64,000 bases of DNA from JAEYZS01 sp964469265 (GTDB taxonomy: Bacteria; Bdellovibrionota; Bdellovibrionia; Bdellovibrionales; JAEYZS01): positions 5,299-69,298 of the forward strand of contig CAYXYF010000012.1 of NCBI GenBank assembly GCA_964469265.1. The letters run 5' to 3'. Made by a program: the position numbers and the translations under genes. Positions 54,401 to 62,017 of the stretch are shown here, in pieces (the stretch's first letter is position 1; every line of letters starts with the position of its first letter). Under the pieces are notes generated by a model that was not told the origin of the DNA, made no database searches, and saw only the letters and a list, made by a program, of their open reading frames with translations.

Positions 54401-54560
54401 CGGTGACGTGAACAACCCTGATAGCCAAGTCGCAAAACTTTTCAAAGACCCAAGATCTTACGCAGTACTTGAAGAGATTAATGCTGCTCCAAGCATTAGA
54501 TATCAAACCAAGGTGAGAAACAGTGACACAATTGCAACAGACGGTAAAGGGGGTCACTAA
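51483..54560 (+). CDS. actB: alternative complex III iron-sulphur subunit ActB
   Basis: 1025 residues. Twin-arginine signal around residues 53-70 (RRDFLKLMGASIALAS). The large N-terminal part is a molybdopterin-oxidoreductase-like fold that in ActB binds no cofactor. The C-terminal quarter is a ferredoxin-like domain with CTGCSACVIAC, MLCQHCDHAPCETVC, RCVGTRYCANNCPYKVRRF and CTFCTQRI..CQESCPTNAI, giving three 4Fe-4S and one 3Fe-4S clusters in the family. It lies on the periplasmic side and relays electrons from quinol to the haem subunits. It shares one base with actC. Confidence 0.95.
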   Translation: MKKDIVNKEVQEPKTYWKSLDEKYQTDEFKKVAEREFMSSPFATEDGTTEVQRRDFLKLMGASIALASTACVKRPVDYIVPYAEHPPEITPGIANYYASSWTHQGETFGLVVKTREGRPIKLEGNPKHPLNKNGLSAIAQSQILSLYDPDRLQGPMKKNADGSFGKISWDDMDEELGPQLKAGSVVVLSSSLASPTTNTIISDFVGGFKGRHVVWDSLGADDVAAGQKASYGNSVVPRYRFDRADMIVSIDADFLGTWISPVEFMKQFSSKRKPGPDMNKLVVFESMLSLTGANADSRVMISPSQQVTVAMALVNELVNKMKVSRYASNSQVAEAAKQFGNVAGELGIEPELLSQIAKDLWENRGRSLVVAGGITTRTLHSLDLQVAVNFLNTILENDGKTVDGTSVPVVGMNGSYEAMKALIQEMNEGKISTLIIHKSNPVYNLPKNSGFLEALNKVKTVIYTGSHLDETAMHSNYVAPDHHHLENWGDSEVQRGVYAIQQPTIRPLYDTRSIELSMISWAYQLDAGPARLRDPDSWLEYLKNNWKNNLQRQAGISGSFDDFWLTFLKEGVVDTSVRSGRRNADSTPRAFLVGALSKIKKPTASNLELSLYSKVGHSDGSFANISWLQEFPDPITKIVWDNYVNVSPEFAKTQKIKEGQLLELEVGGNTLQLPAHIQPGMHSKTVAVSVGFGRTHAGSVGTNIGQNAMILADFKGDQVVFSGQPVRLKVLSGKIELANCQGHNSMEGRQIVVQATLKDYLKDPSANIHRHKVMSLWKPFEYKGYKWAMVIDQNACTGCSACVIACQSENNVPVVGKRYIIEGREMHWIRIDRYYAGDESNPETVFQPMLCQHCDHAPCETVCPVLATTHSDEGLNQMTYNRCVGTRYCANNCPYKVRRFNWFNYAAPLKKPQTLALNPDVTVRTRGVMEKCTFCTQRIHDAKNIAKNDNRKVNDNDLQTACQESCPTNAIIFGDVNNPDSQVAKLFKDPRSYAVLEEINAAPSIRYQTKVRNSDTIATDGKGGH

Positions 54561-55918
54561 TGATTAAACGTGACGTCCTCGTAGAGGGTAACAAAACATA
54601 TAAAGATATTTCCGATGATATTTGTTCCATCGTTGAAACACCACCAGGGAAGGGTTGGTTAGCATACTTTATACCTGCTAACATCACCTTGTTATTTTAT
54701 GTCGGTGTGATTGCCATGATCATTGGATACGGTATGGGACTCATGGGTGTTAACCATCCAGTGGGATGGGGAACAGACATTGTGACCTTCGTATTCTGGG
54801 TTGGTATCGGTCACGCGGGAACTTTGATTTCTGCAATTTTATTCTTATTCCGACAAAAGTGGAGAACGGGCATTAACAGAACAGCCGAGGCAATGACGAT
54901 TTTTGCAGTCATGACGGCGGGTATTTTCCCACTGATTCATACGGGCCGTCCGTGGTTGGCTTACTGGCTTATTCCATATCCAAACCAACGTGGAGACCTA
55001 TGGGTAAACTTTAGATCCCCACTTCTTTGGGACGTTTTTGCGGTTTCTACGTACTTAACAGTTTCCCTTGTCTTTTGGTATATCGGGATGGTTCCTGATA
55101 TCGCGACTGTAAGAGACAGAGCTAAAAACAAAATTCGCAAACTTGTTTACGGTGTTTTGTCCCTCGGCTGGAGAGGAACAAATAGAAACTGGCAACACTA
55201 TGAATCAGTTTATCTGATTCTTGCAGGTTTATCGACGCCACTTGTTCTTTCAGTTCACTCAATTGTCTCTTTTGACTTTGCGATTTCAAATCTACCTGGA
55301 TGGCATACAACTATCTTCCCGCCGTACTTCGTTGCAGGCGCGATCTTCTCTGGGTTTGCAATGGTTGTAACTTTGATGATTCTTATCAGAAAGGCCATTC
55401 CGCAAATAAAGGCTTACGTTACTATCAACCACCTTGAAGTGATGAACAAAATCATCATGGCAACGGGCTTAATGGTTGGATATGCTTACGCATCTGAGTT
55501 CTTTATTGCTTGGTACTCTGGAGTTGAGTACGAGAAGTTTGCTTTCGTCAACAGGGCGTTTGGTCCTTACTGGTGGGCGTACTGGATTATGACATCATGT
55601 AACGTGTTTATTCCGCAAATTTTCTGGTTTAAGAGATTCAGAAGAAGTATTCCAGTTATGTTCGTTGTTTCGATTTTCGTAAACATCGGTATGTGGTTTG
55701 AGCGTTTTGTTATCGTTGTGACTTCGTTACATAGAGACTTCTTACCATCCAACTGGGGAATGTTTAATTTCACATTCTATGACTTCGGTGTGATCATTGG
55801 AAGCTTTGGAATGTTCTTTACATTGTTCTTACTGTTTATCAGAGTTTTACCAATGGTTGCGATGGCGGAGGTGAAGCCAGTCCTTGATGTTGGTAGAGGA
55901 GAGAAGAAACATGTTTAG
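54560..55918 (+). CDS. actC: alternative complex III membrane subunit ActC (NrfD-like)
   Basis: 452 residues with about ten membrane spans of the NrfD/PsrC type. It begins with PGKGWLAYFIPANITLLFYV; conserved features include WVGIGHAGTLISAILFLFRQKWR and GRPWLAYWLIPYPNQ, which contribute to the quinol site in homologues. Its C-terminus overlaps actD by 8 bases. Confidence 0.94.
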   Translation: MIKRDVLVEGNKTYKDISDDICSIVETPPGKGWLAYFIPANITLLFYVGVIAMIIGYGMGLMGVNHPVGWGTDIVTFVFWVGIGHAGTLISAILFLFRQKWRTGINRTAEAMTIFAVMTAGIFPLIHTGRPWLAYWLIPYPNQRGDLWVNFRSPLLWDVFAVSTYLTVSLVFWYIGMVPDIATVRDRAKNKIRKLVYGVLSLGWRGTNRNWQHYESVYLILAGLSTPLVLSVHSIVSFDFAISNLPGWHTTIFPPYFVAGAIFSGFAMVVTLMILIRKAIPQIKAYVTINHLEVMNKIIMATGLMVGYAYASEFFIAWYSGVEYEKFAFVNRAFGPYWWAYWIMTSCNVFIPQIFWFKRFRRSIPVMFVVSIFVNIGMWFERFVIVVTSLHRDFLPSNWGMFNFTFYDFGVIIGSFGMFFTLFLLFIRVLPMVAMAEVKPVLDVGRGEKKHV

Positions 55919-56468
55919 CGTCGTAGATAAAATCAATGATTGTTTAAGATCAAAAACTGATAAGGGTGTTGCCGCGATCTTTGATAACGAACACCAACTC
56001 CTCGAGGCCGCGAAAAAAGTTTACGCTTCTGGTTACAGAAGATTTGAAACGCTCTCTCCATTTGCAATTCACGGTATGGACGATGCGATGGGTTTAAAGC
56101 GATCGCCAGTTCCATGGTTTACGATGATCTTTGGAACCATCGGTTGTATATTCGGTCTTTGGTTACAGTGGTGGACGTCAGCTGTAGACTGGCCAATCAA
56201 TGTGGGCGGAAAACCATTGTTTTCATTACCTGCATTCATTCCAATTTTATTTGAAATTACTATTCTTTTTGCAGCTCTATGTTCCGTTGCGGGCATGTTA
56301 TGGTTGTGTGGTCTTCCGAAGGTTGATCCTCCAATTATTCATCCTGATATCACTTCTCATAAGTTTGCTTTATTTATTCCAGAAAATGACAGCGGTTATG
56401 ATGAAGCAAAGGCTCAGGAGTTGTTAAAAAGTTTGGGTGCTCAAGAAATTATAAAGGCGGAGCTATAA
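55911..56468 (+). CDS. actD: alternative complex III subunit ActD (DUF3341)
   Basis: 185 residues from ATG 55911, preceded by GAGGAGAG; a frame back to 55884 overlaps actC more and lacks a site. N-terminal GVAAIFDNEHQLLEAAKKVYASGYR and SPFAIHGMDDAMGLKRSPVPWFT are DUF3341 hallmarks, followed by two membrane spans (about 65-85 and 105-135). It is a peripheral/membrane adaptor of the complex. Confidence 0.92.
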   Translation: MFSVVDKINDCLRSKTDKGVAAIFDNEHQLLEAAKKVYASGYRRFETLSPFAIHGMDDAMGLKRSPVPWFTMIFGTIGCIFGLWLQWWTSAVDWPINVGGKPLFSLPAFIPILFEITILFAALCSVAGMLWLCGLPKVDPPIIHPDITSHKFALFIPENDSGYDEAKAQELLKSLGAQEIIKAEL

Positions 56469-56469
56469 G

Positions 56470-57066
56470 ATGATATTGCGATCATTACTTCTTTTTAGTG
56501 TTATTTCGTTTGTTCTCACTGGATGTGAACGCAGATCTGATGAGCCGAACATCGAGCTCATACAGGACATGATGATTGATCCGTCGTTTAAGGCGCAAGA
56601 TTTTGATCCGACCCAACCAGGTATGAGAGCAAATATGCTACCACCCGAAGGAACGGTTCCTATGAACTGGACACCGTATCCGAACTTCTTAAATGACGAA
56701 CAAGCAAAAGATTTTAAAAACACAGTGGTCTCTAATAAAGAGATTCTTGCTGAAGGCCAAAGACTTTACCAAATTTACTGTACGGTTTGCCATGGATCTA
56801 AAGGTTACGGAAATGGGCCTGTTGCAGACGTCTCCCTGGTGAAGCCACCATCTCTTCAAGCGCAAAAGATTCGTGCGTGGACGGATGGTCAAATCAATCA
56901 CTTAATTACTAAAGGGCGCGGACTGATGGGCGCTTACGATAGCCAAATTCCGAGCCAAGACGCTCGTTGGGCATTAGTTCATTACATCAGACATCTACAA
57001 AACAGCTTACCTGAAGGTGGTCCAGAGGCTGACCCAACAGGCACTGTGAAGAGTGAAGGAAATTAA
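56470..57066 (+). CDS. actE: alternative complex III monohaem cytochrome c lipoprotein ActE
   Basis: 198 residues. Lipobox VLTGC with Cys19, then DPSFKAQDFDPTQPGMRANMLPPEGTVP (in pieces, a conserved ActE leader) and a class I cytochrome c domain with CTVCH at 104-108 and a likely Met ligand in GRGLMGAYDSQI. It hands electrons to the terminal oxidase or soluble cytochrome. One base separates it from actD. Confidence 0.93.
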   Translation: MILRSLLLFSVISFVLTGCERRSDEPNIELIQDMMIDPSFKAQDFDPTQPGMRANMLPPEGTVPMNWTPYPNFLNDEQAKDFKNTVVSNKEILAEGQRLYQIYCTVCHGSKGYGNGPVADVSLVKPPSLQAQKIRAWTDGQINHLITKGRGLMGAYDSQIPSQDARWALVHYIRHLQNSLPEGGPEADPTGTVKSEGN

Positions 57067-57068
57067 AA

Positions 57069-58274
57069 ATGGCAACGAATGTAGATCACAATCAAAAAAT
57101 TGAAGTTGGTAGTTTCGTTATCAGCCAAAAGCTAAAAGGAATCATGTTTAGCTTTATTGCAATTGGGGTATTAACTTTGATTGTTGGCTTAGTGATGGAC
57201 CAAGGTAGAGTTTGGCAGTCGTTTCTTACGAATTTCTTTTTCTTTACATCTCTAGCGCTGGGTGGATTGTTCTTCTGTGCTGTTCAATATGTCACAAAGG
57301 CGAGTTGGAGTGCGGCCATCCGTAGGATCTCTGAAAGCTTAGCTGCGTTTATACCAGCAGCGGTTGTTGCAGGGATTGTTATTATGGCATTTGGTGCAAA
57401 CTCTTTATACGAGTGGCTCCATGCCGACGTTGTTGCTCAGGACTCGATCCTGCAAAAAAAGCAAGCTTATCTCAATATGCCTTTTTGGGTGATTAGAACT
57501 CTCATCTTCTTTGGAATTTGGTGGGCTTTCAAAAAATTGATCATCGGAAACTCTATTAAGCAAGACACCACAGGAGATGTGAATCTCACACAAAGAAACA
57601 TCGTTTTATCGATTGCGTTTCTTCTATTATTCGCACTTTCCTATTCGTTATTTAGCGTAGACTTTTTAATGAGTCTTCATCCACATTGGTTCTCAACCAT
57701 GTTTGGTATTTATACATTCTCGGGTCTATTTCAAGCTTCATTGGCACTGATCACTATCATTGCTGTGAAACTTATGGATAAGGGGCTTGTGAAAAATGTT
57801 ATTACCATAGAGCATATTCATGACCTTGGAAAATTTATGTTCGCGTTTACAGTATTCTACGCATACATTGCCTTCTCACAATTTATGTTGATCTGGTACG
57901 CAAACATTCCAGAAGAAACAATCTTCTTCGCACACCGAGCTCACGGCGGCTGGATGGCAATCTCTCTATCTCTTTTGATATTTAAATTTGTCGTTCCATT
58001 CCTTTTGCTCCTACCAAGAGCAGCCAAGCGTGACAAAGCTCACCTCGTTCGTGTGGGAATCCTTCTTCTCATCATGCAATGGGTAGACATCTACTGGCTC
58101 GTATACCCCAACTTCAACGATGGCCACGTCGTCTTCTCATTCCAAGAAATCGGATTATTCTTAGGCTTTCTCGGAGTATTCATCTACACCGTTGCTCGCT
58201 TCTTTACTAAGAACAGTGTGGTCGCGGTGAAGGATCCGTATATCCACGAATCAGTAAACCACCACGTCCTTTAG
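57069..58274 (+). CDS. actF: alternative complex III membrane subunit ActF
   Basis: 401 residues with about ten membrane spans, homologous to ActC. Marks: LFSVDFLMSLHPHWFSTMFGIY, HDLGKFMFAFTVFYAYIAFSQFMLIWYANIPEE and IMQWVDIYWLVYPNF. It completes the quinol:cytochrome c oxidoreductase core. It is the last act gene seen; cytochrome oxidase genes that often follow are absent, as the next region is repeats, a gap and restriction-modification genes. Confidence 0.94.
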   Translation: MATNVDHNQKIEVGSFVISQKLKGIMFSFIAIGVLTLIVGLVMDQGRVWQSFLTNFFFFTSLALGGLFFCAVQYVTKASWSAAIRRISESLAAFIPAAVVAGIVIMAFGANSLYEWLHADVVAQDSILQKKQAYLNMPFWVIRTLIFFGIWWAFKKLIIGNSIKQDTTGDVNLTQRNIVLSIAFLLLFALSYSLFSVDFLMSLHPHWFSTMFGIYTFSGLFQASLALITIIAVKLMDKGLVKNVITIEHIHDLGKFMFAFTVFYAYIAFSQFMLIWYANIPEETIFFAHRAHGGWMAISLSLLIFKFVVPFLLLLPRAAKRDKAHLVRVGILLLIMQWVDIYWLVYPNFNDGHVVFSFQEIGLFLGFLGVFIYTVARFFTKNSVVAVKDPYIHESVNHHVL

Positions 58275-58309
58275 ACGGCTCGATATTTGGTTCAGGCCGT
58301 TGTTGCTGC

Positions 58310-58363
58310 GCGCTTTGAAAATCCTCACATAGCCTACGGCTATGCTCCGGTATTTCAAAGCGC
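58310..58363. repeat. nested hairpin element downstream of actF
   Basis: Outer stem GCGCTTTGAAA(A)T / ATTTCAAAGCGC (58310-58322 with 58352-58363) and inner stem CATAGCC / GGCTATG (58328-58344) with a TAC loop. It matches the form of short intergenic hairpin repeats I recall from other proteobacteria, in which CTTTGAAA-TCCTCACATA is followed by a TATGCTCCGG arm. It may terminate act transcription. Confidence 0.65.
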
Positions 58364-58450
58364 TTGCGCCTAGTCCTGAAGCCAAATCTCTTCGCCTCAG
58401 TTTGTTTTCGGTTTTGCTAGCGTCTTGGGGCGCGCCTTTGGCGCGGTCGG

Positions 58451-58479
58451 GCTCGTGCGCCTTTGGCGCACATCGGGTT
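58451..58479 (+). repeat. 29-base repeat, copy left of the gap
   Basis: Identical to 58580-58608. It contains the perfect palindrome GTGCGCC-TTT-GGCGCAC (58455-58471). Confidence 0.8.
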
Positions 58480-58579
58480 NNNNNNNNNNNNNNNNNNNNN
58501 NNNNNNNNNNNNNNNNNNNNNNNNNNNNNNNNNNNNNNNNNNNNNNNNNNNNNNNNNNNNNNNNNNNNNNNNNNNNNNN
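58480..58579. other. assembly gap of 100 Ns
   Basis: Exactly 100 unknown bases, the conventional filler for a gap of unknown length. It lies between identical repeats, so the true sequence is probably a repeat array that could not be assembled. Confidence 0.95.
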
Positions 58580-58608
58580 GCTCGTGCGCCTTTGGCGCAC
58601 ATCGGGTT
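58580..58608 (+). repeat. 29-base repeat, copy right of the gap
   Basis: Identical to 58451-58479, including the GTGCGCC-TTT-GGCGCAC hairpin. It is followed by the GT-rich GGGTTTGGGGCGGTTGG. Confidence 0.8.
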
Positions 58609-58668
58609 TGGGTTTGGGGCGGTTGGTTTCTTGTTGCTTGATATATCACGTCGTGGTTTTATGAATTT

Positions 58669-59601
58669 GTGGCGCGAAATAAATTAACTTTTATTGATTT
58701 GTTTGCTGGTATTGGTGGATTTCATCTCGGATTACATGATGCTGGGATGAAGTGTGTTCTTGCATGTGAGATTGATAAATTCGCTCGAAAAACCTACGAA
58801 GAAAATTTTTATAAAATTAGTCCTAAAATTTTCCGTGATAATTTATTTGTTGAAGACATACGAACGATAAAACCCAAAGAAATTCCTGACTTTGATATTT
58901 TGTGTGCTGGGTTTCCTTGTCAGCCGTTTTCACAAGCTGGACATAAAAAAGGTTTTCGTGACAGAGATGATGATCGGGGAAATATGTTTTTCGAGATCAT
59001 GCGCATTGTAAAGGCTAAAAACCCAAAAGTTTTATTTTTAGAAAACGTCAGACATTTAATTAAGCACGACAATGGAAAAACCTTTAAGACTATTCAAGAT
59101 ATAATAGCGAAGGCGAACTATTCTTTTCAATGGAAGGTGATCAAAGCTAATGAGCACGGTCTACCACAACATCGTCCGCGTGTTTACATGGTATGTTTCA
59201 GGAATGATTTAAAAGTTACTGGCTTTAAATTTCCAGAGCCGCGAGATCTAACCGTGACGATGAGTGATATATTCGGCGGCAAATGTAATAAAGAGGTCGG
59301 TTTTACTTTAAGGGTTGGTGGTAAATCCTCTGGATTAAATGATCGACGTAATTGGGACACGTACCTAGTAAACAACAGAGTGGTAAAAATAAATAAAGAA
59401 CACGGGAAAAAAATGATGGGGTTTCCAGACAACTTCGAATTCCCAGTCAGTGAAACCCAAGCCATGAAGCAGCTCGGAAATAGCGTAGCAGTTAATGTTG
59501 TGCATGAAATCGCTTTGGAAATTAAAAGCGCCTTAGGCCTTAGAGCGAGGAAAGATCCGAGAACATCTCTTCGAAAAGGTCAGCTCGAACTTGGACTATA
59601 A
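58669..59601 (+). CDS. DNA (cytosine-5) methyltransferase of a type II R-M system
   Basis: 310 residues with all C5-MTase motifs: I DLFAGIGGFHLGL (10-22), catalytic PC in GFPCQPFS (Cys84), VI ENVR (125-128), VIII QHRPRVY (167-173), and IX-X GFPDNF and QLGNSVAVNVV (268-278). The target recognition region (about 190-245) contains TLRVGGKSSGLNDRRNWDTYLV. Start is GTG 58669 with a weak ribosome binding site, 90 bases after the gap; motif I at residue 10 shows the N-terminus is complete. The next gene, immediately downstream, is HpaII-like, so CCGG is the most likely target, but this is inference. Confidence 0.93.
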   Translation: MARNKLTFIDLFAGIGGFHLGLHDAGMKCVLACEIDKFARKTYEENFYKISPKIFRDNLFVEDIRTIKPKEIPDFDILCAGFPCQPFSQAGHKKGFRDRDDDRGNMFFEIMRIVKAKNPKVLFLENVRHLIKHDNGKTFKTIQDIIAKANYSFQWKVIKANEHGLPQHRPRVYMVCFRNDLKVTGFKFPEPRDLTVTMSDIFGGKCNKEVGFTLRVGGKSSGLNDRRNWDTYLVNNRVVKINKEHGKKMMGFPDNFEFPVSETQAMKQLGNSVAVNVVHEIALEIKSALGLRARKDPRTSLRKGQLELGL

Positions 59602-60516
59602 ATGAAGCTGAACAAAGGCGAGTGGTGCGAGTTATTTATCGGACTGAGCAGTCTTGCAAAGGGTGATTTAAAAATCTATGGTTCTTCGGACTCACTACGA
59701 ATAGAAGGTGTGTCTTATGACGGAATTCATTTCATCGGAAAAAACGACTTAACAAAAAAAGAAATATCAGAACTCAAAGAAGAGGTGAGTTCCGGAGATG
59801 GTGTTTTTGAGATTTCGTCAAAAGTCGTAAAAAGGGTTCACTTTAAGAAAGGCAGCTCAAATAGTAAAGTCGACGTCATTCTAAAATACTATTTGGGAAA
59901 ACAAATATTTCAAGATGGCTTTGGAATAAAGTCATCGATGAGTGGCAAGCCCTCGTTGTTGAATGCATCAGGGGTTACGAAGTTTCGCTTCGCTGTCACA
60001 GGAGCCACCAGACCATTATTAGAACTAAAAACTAAAAAGCTAGTTTCACAGCTTAATAGAAAAAACCTCAAATTCGTAGGGTGTTTAAATCCGATTTTTC
60101 AAAAAAATCTAAAGATGGTCGATACGAGTCTAGATAATATTCTTGCGCAGATTTTAATTTCGTACTTCCAGTCCAAAGGAAGCTCAGTCAGTGATCTCGT
60201 GGACAATACTTTTCTCGATCCCGAAACAAAGAAAGTGGTAAAAAAACGAATTAAGGACTTTCTTTATTATATCTGTGTTGGAATGTTTCCTTCCAAGGAG
60301 TGGGACGGGACCGAAAAAATCTGTGGCACCATAATTTATAAAAAAAACGTAGATATTTTTTGTCTTCACAGGAATGAGATTAATGGTTTTAAAGACTTTC
60401 TATATGAAAACAGTTTCTTGGATACAGCTTCAACTACGAGGCATAACTTCGGATATCTTTTTAAAGAGAAGAGCCAGGTCTATCTCGACCTGAACCTTCA
60501 AATCAGGCTGCGCTGA
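59602..60516 (+). CDS. HpaII-family restriction endonuclease
   Basis: 304 residues, soluble. The N-terminus NKGEWCELFIGL (4-15) and the internal KPSLLNASGVTKFRF (about 115-129) match blocks I associate with the RE_HpaII family, which cuts CCGG. It begins at the base after the methyltransferase stop, the usual pairing. The remainder (VDIFCLHRNEINGFKDFLYENSF, TASTTRHNFGYLFKE) also resembles family C-termini. Recognition of CCGG is inference from the family. High Lys content compared with neighbours suggests transfer. Confidence 0.75.
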   Translation: MKLNKGEWCELFIGLSSLAKGDLKIYGSSDSLRIEGVSYDGIHFIGKNDLTKKEISELKEEVSSGDGVFEISSKVVKRVHFKKGSSNSKVDVILKYYLGKQIFQDGFGIKSSMSGKPSLLNASGVTKFRFAVTGATRPLLELKTKKLVSQLNRKNLKFVGCLNPIFQKNLKMVDTSLDNILAQILISYFQSKGSSVSDLVDNTFLDPETKKVVKKRIKDFLYYICVGMFPSKEWDGTEKICGTIIYKKNVDIFCLHRNEINGFKDFLYENSFLDTASTTRHNFGYLFKEKSQVYLDLNLQIRLR

Positions 60517-60573
60517 TTCTGCGGGGGCAGAATGCAGCAGTAATGACGCGACGATACTTCCAGCGTCGGAAGT
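60516..60573 (+). terminator. two hairpins downstream of the restriction gene
   Basis: ATTCTGC/GCAGAAT with a 4-base loop (60516-60533), begun inside the stop codon, and ACTTCC/GGAAGT with a 6-base loop (60556-60573). They are likely to end the R-M transcript; T-runs are weak (CTCTTTT from 60584). Confidence 0.45.
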
Positions 60574-60629
60574 AAATTGTCGACTCTTTTGAATTTCTGC
60601 ATAAAATTACGTTGGTGAGGGAGCGCTTT

Positions 60630-61061
60630 GTGAAAACCTTGGTGTTATTTTTTGTTTTATTTGGTTCGGCTTCTTTTGCTTCAACTCCAGTGCCTTATTT
60701 GTGGATGAGCTGTGAGTCTGATGAAGTTCGTGTAAAGGCTTATAAGGAAGGCTGTGCGGGTATGGCCGTTGTCTCTGAGATCGGGAAGGGAAGCACTAGT
60801 ATTAAAAAAACTTGTGCAGAAGAGGCTGACAAGCTCGATTTTACAATTCACTTTCACGATACCGATCGGGGTGAATACCTTGTTTCTGCAGACACGGGAT
60901 ATCAGAGCATTGCGATCCATGGGCAATTTAATGGGCTGACTTATTCTGATGAATTTCTTAAGATTTACGATGCAGATGGAGAGGTTCGACTTTCTAACGA
61001 GCTCACAAAAGACGTGTCTCAGTTTTCCGTGACCTGTAAATTAGAAATCAACGGGTATTAA
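60630..61061 (+). CDS. small exported protein of unknown function
   Basis: 143 residues from GTG 60630, with GAGGGAG 6 bases upstream; the frame opens earlier (TTG 60612) without support. Signal peptide ends SASFA. Mature part has four cysteines (WMSCES, EGCAG, KKTCAEE, VTCKLE), likely two disulphides, and beta-rich sequence. No family recognised. The stop lies 16 bases before the start of the next gene, so the two are probably coexpressed. Confidence 0.65.
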   Translation: MKTLVLFFVLFGSASFASTPVPYLWMSCESDEVRVKAYKEGCAGMAVVSEIGKGSTSIKKTCAEEADKLDFTIHFHDTDRGEYLVSADTGYQSIAIHGQFNGLTYSDEFLKIYDADGEVRLSNELTKDVSQFSVTCKLEINGY

Positions 61062-61077
61062 ATTGTTGGGGGGCCAT

Positions 61078-61905
61078 GTGATTTTAAAAATATTTTTTAT
61101 TTTAATTTTTTCCTCCGTCGGGTACGCAAAGACCCTGATAGTCTCGGACATCGACGACACGATAAAAGCGTCTCATGTTCGTGATGTGGGAGATACGATC
61201 TCTAACGCTTTTGTAACGACCATTGCCTTTCAGGGGATGAACGAAGTTTACCAAGTCTTGCTACAAGAACCTAATGCTGAGATCGCTTACGTAACTAATG
61301 CGCCCAATTGGCTTATGCACAAACCCCACACTGAATTTATTGAAAAGAATTTTCCTGCTGGTGAAATTTATTTTCGTAGTGGTAGTTCTGAGACCCATAA
61401 ATACAATACCATAAATCAAATTTTGCAAAACGATCCCTCTATTGAGCGATTGGTCTTAGTTGGCGATAATGGCGAAGAAGACATTCGGTTCTACGATGCA
61501 ATTCAAAAAGAGTACGCTGATCGAATTGATATTGTGACCTACATCCGAATCGTGTATGCAAAACCTGAAGATGTCTTGCAGCTGACGCCTTCTCAGCTGG
61601 GATTTGTTAGTCCTCTAGAAATTTTGGCCGACTTAGCATCTCAGGGACTGATACCCCTTGAAAATTATTATGAAACCGCTGAAAAGATCGCTCAAGAAGT
61701 GATTTCTGCCCAGCGAGTGGACTCTAAAGACCCGCAATATTTTCCGCATTGGTTGAATTGTACGGGATTTGAAATCGAGGTTTCTCAGCTGTTTCTCACT
61801 CCAATTATCGAGGCGGGCCTTGAAAAAGTTCATGAGATTTGCAAAGAACCCGTTCAAATCCAATTAAATGCCGACTCAAATGTGCAACTTCTTTCTGTAA
61901 ACTGA
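61078..61905 (+). CDS. exported DUF2183/App1-like phosphatase
   Basis: About 275 residues from GTG 61078 (GGGGGG upstream; TTG 61063 also possible). Signal peptide ends SVGYA. The HAD-like core has VSDIDDTIK (catalytic Asp pair), the AYVTNAP motif II region and VLVGDNGEEDI with motif III/IV acids, the pattern of the App1 (DUF2183) phosphatidate phosphatase family. A C-terminal helical part (about 180-275) is unassigned. Because it is exported it would act on periplasmic or external phospholipid or phosphate esters; the substrate is unknown. Confidence 0.8.
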   Translation: MILKIFFILIFSSVGYAKTLIVSDIDDTIKASHVRDVGDTISNAFVTTIAFQGMNEVYQVLLQEPNAEIAYVTNAPNWLMHKPHTEFIEKNFPAGEIYFRSGSSETHKYNTINQILQNDPSIERLVLVGDNGEEDIRFYDAIQKEYADRIDIVTYIRIVYAKPEDVLQLTPSQLGFVSPLEILADLASQGLIPLENYYETAEKIAQEVISAQRVDSKDPQYFPHWLNCTGFEIEVSQLFLTPIIEAGLEKVHEICKEPVQIQLNADSNVQLLSVN

Positions 61906-62017
61906 TAAGTATTGACATTTTATAGGGTTTTCTGAGAACGTAGGTGTATGCACAGAGCCCGCGATATAAATTTATTTTCAATCACGTCTACGATGACCTT
62001 TTAATCACAGGCTATAC

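Larger units (their letters stand above)
58275..58668. other. palindrome-rich intergenic region with assembly gap between actF and the methyltransferase
   Basis: No gene can be supported. It holds a long nested hairpin (58310-58363), a CGCGCC-TTT-GGCGCG palindrome (58431-58445), and two identical 29-base copies containing GTGCGCC-TTT-GGCGCAC on either side of 100 Ns. Apparent ORFs here are artefacts of Ns. Confidence 0.7.

Noticed and set aside
58451..58608. Possible CRISPR array (palindromic repeats of about 29 bases around the gap)
   Set aside because: Only two full copies are visible, the interval between them is Ns, the copies abut other palindromes rather than spacers, and no cas gene is present in the window.
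58342..58687. Several open frames spanning the Ns
   Set aside because: They consist largely of X residues created by the gap and of palindromic repeats.
61912..61940. Sigma-70 promoter for thrS (TTGACA at 61912)
   Set aside because: No acceptable -10 hexamer at 16-18 bases; the sequence there is AGAACG.
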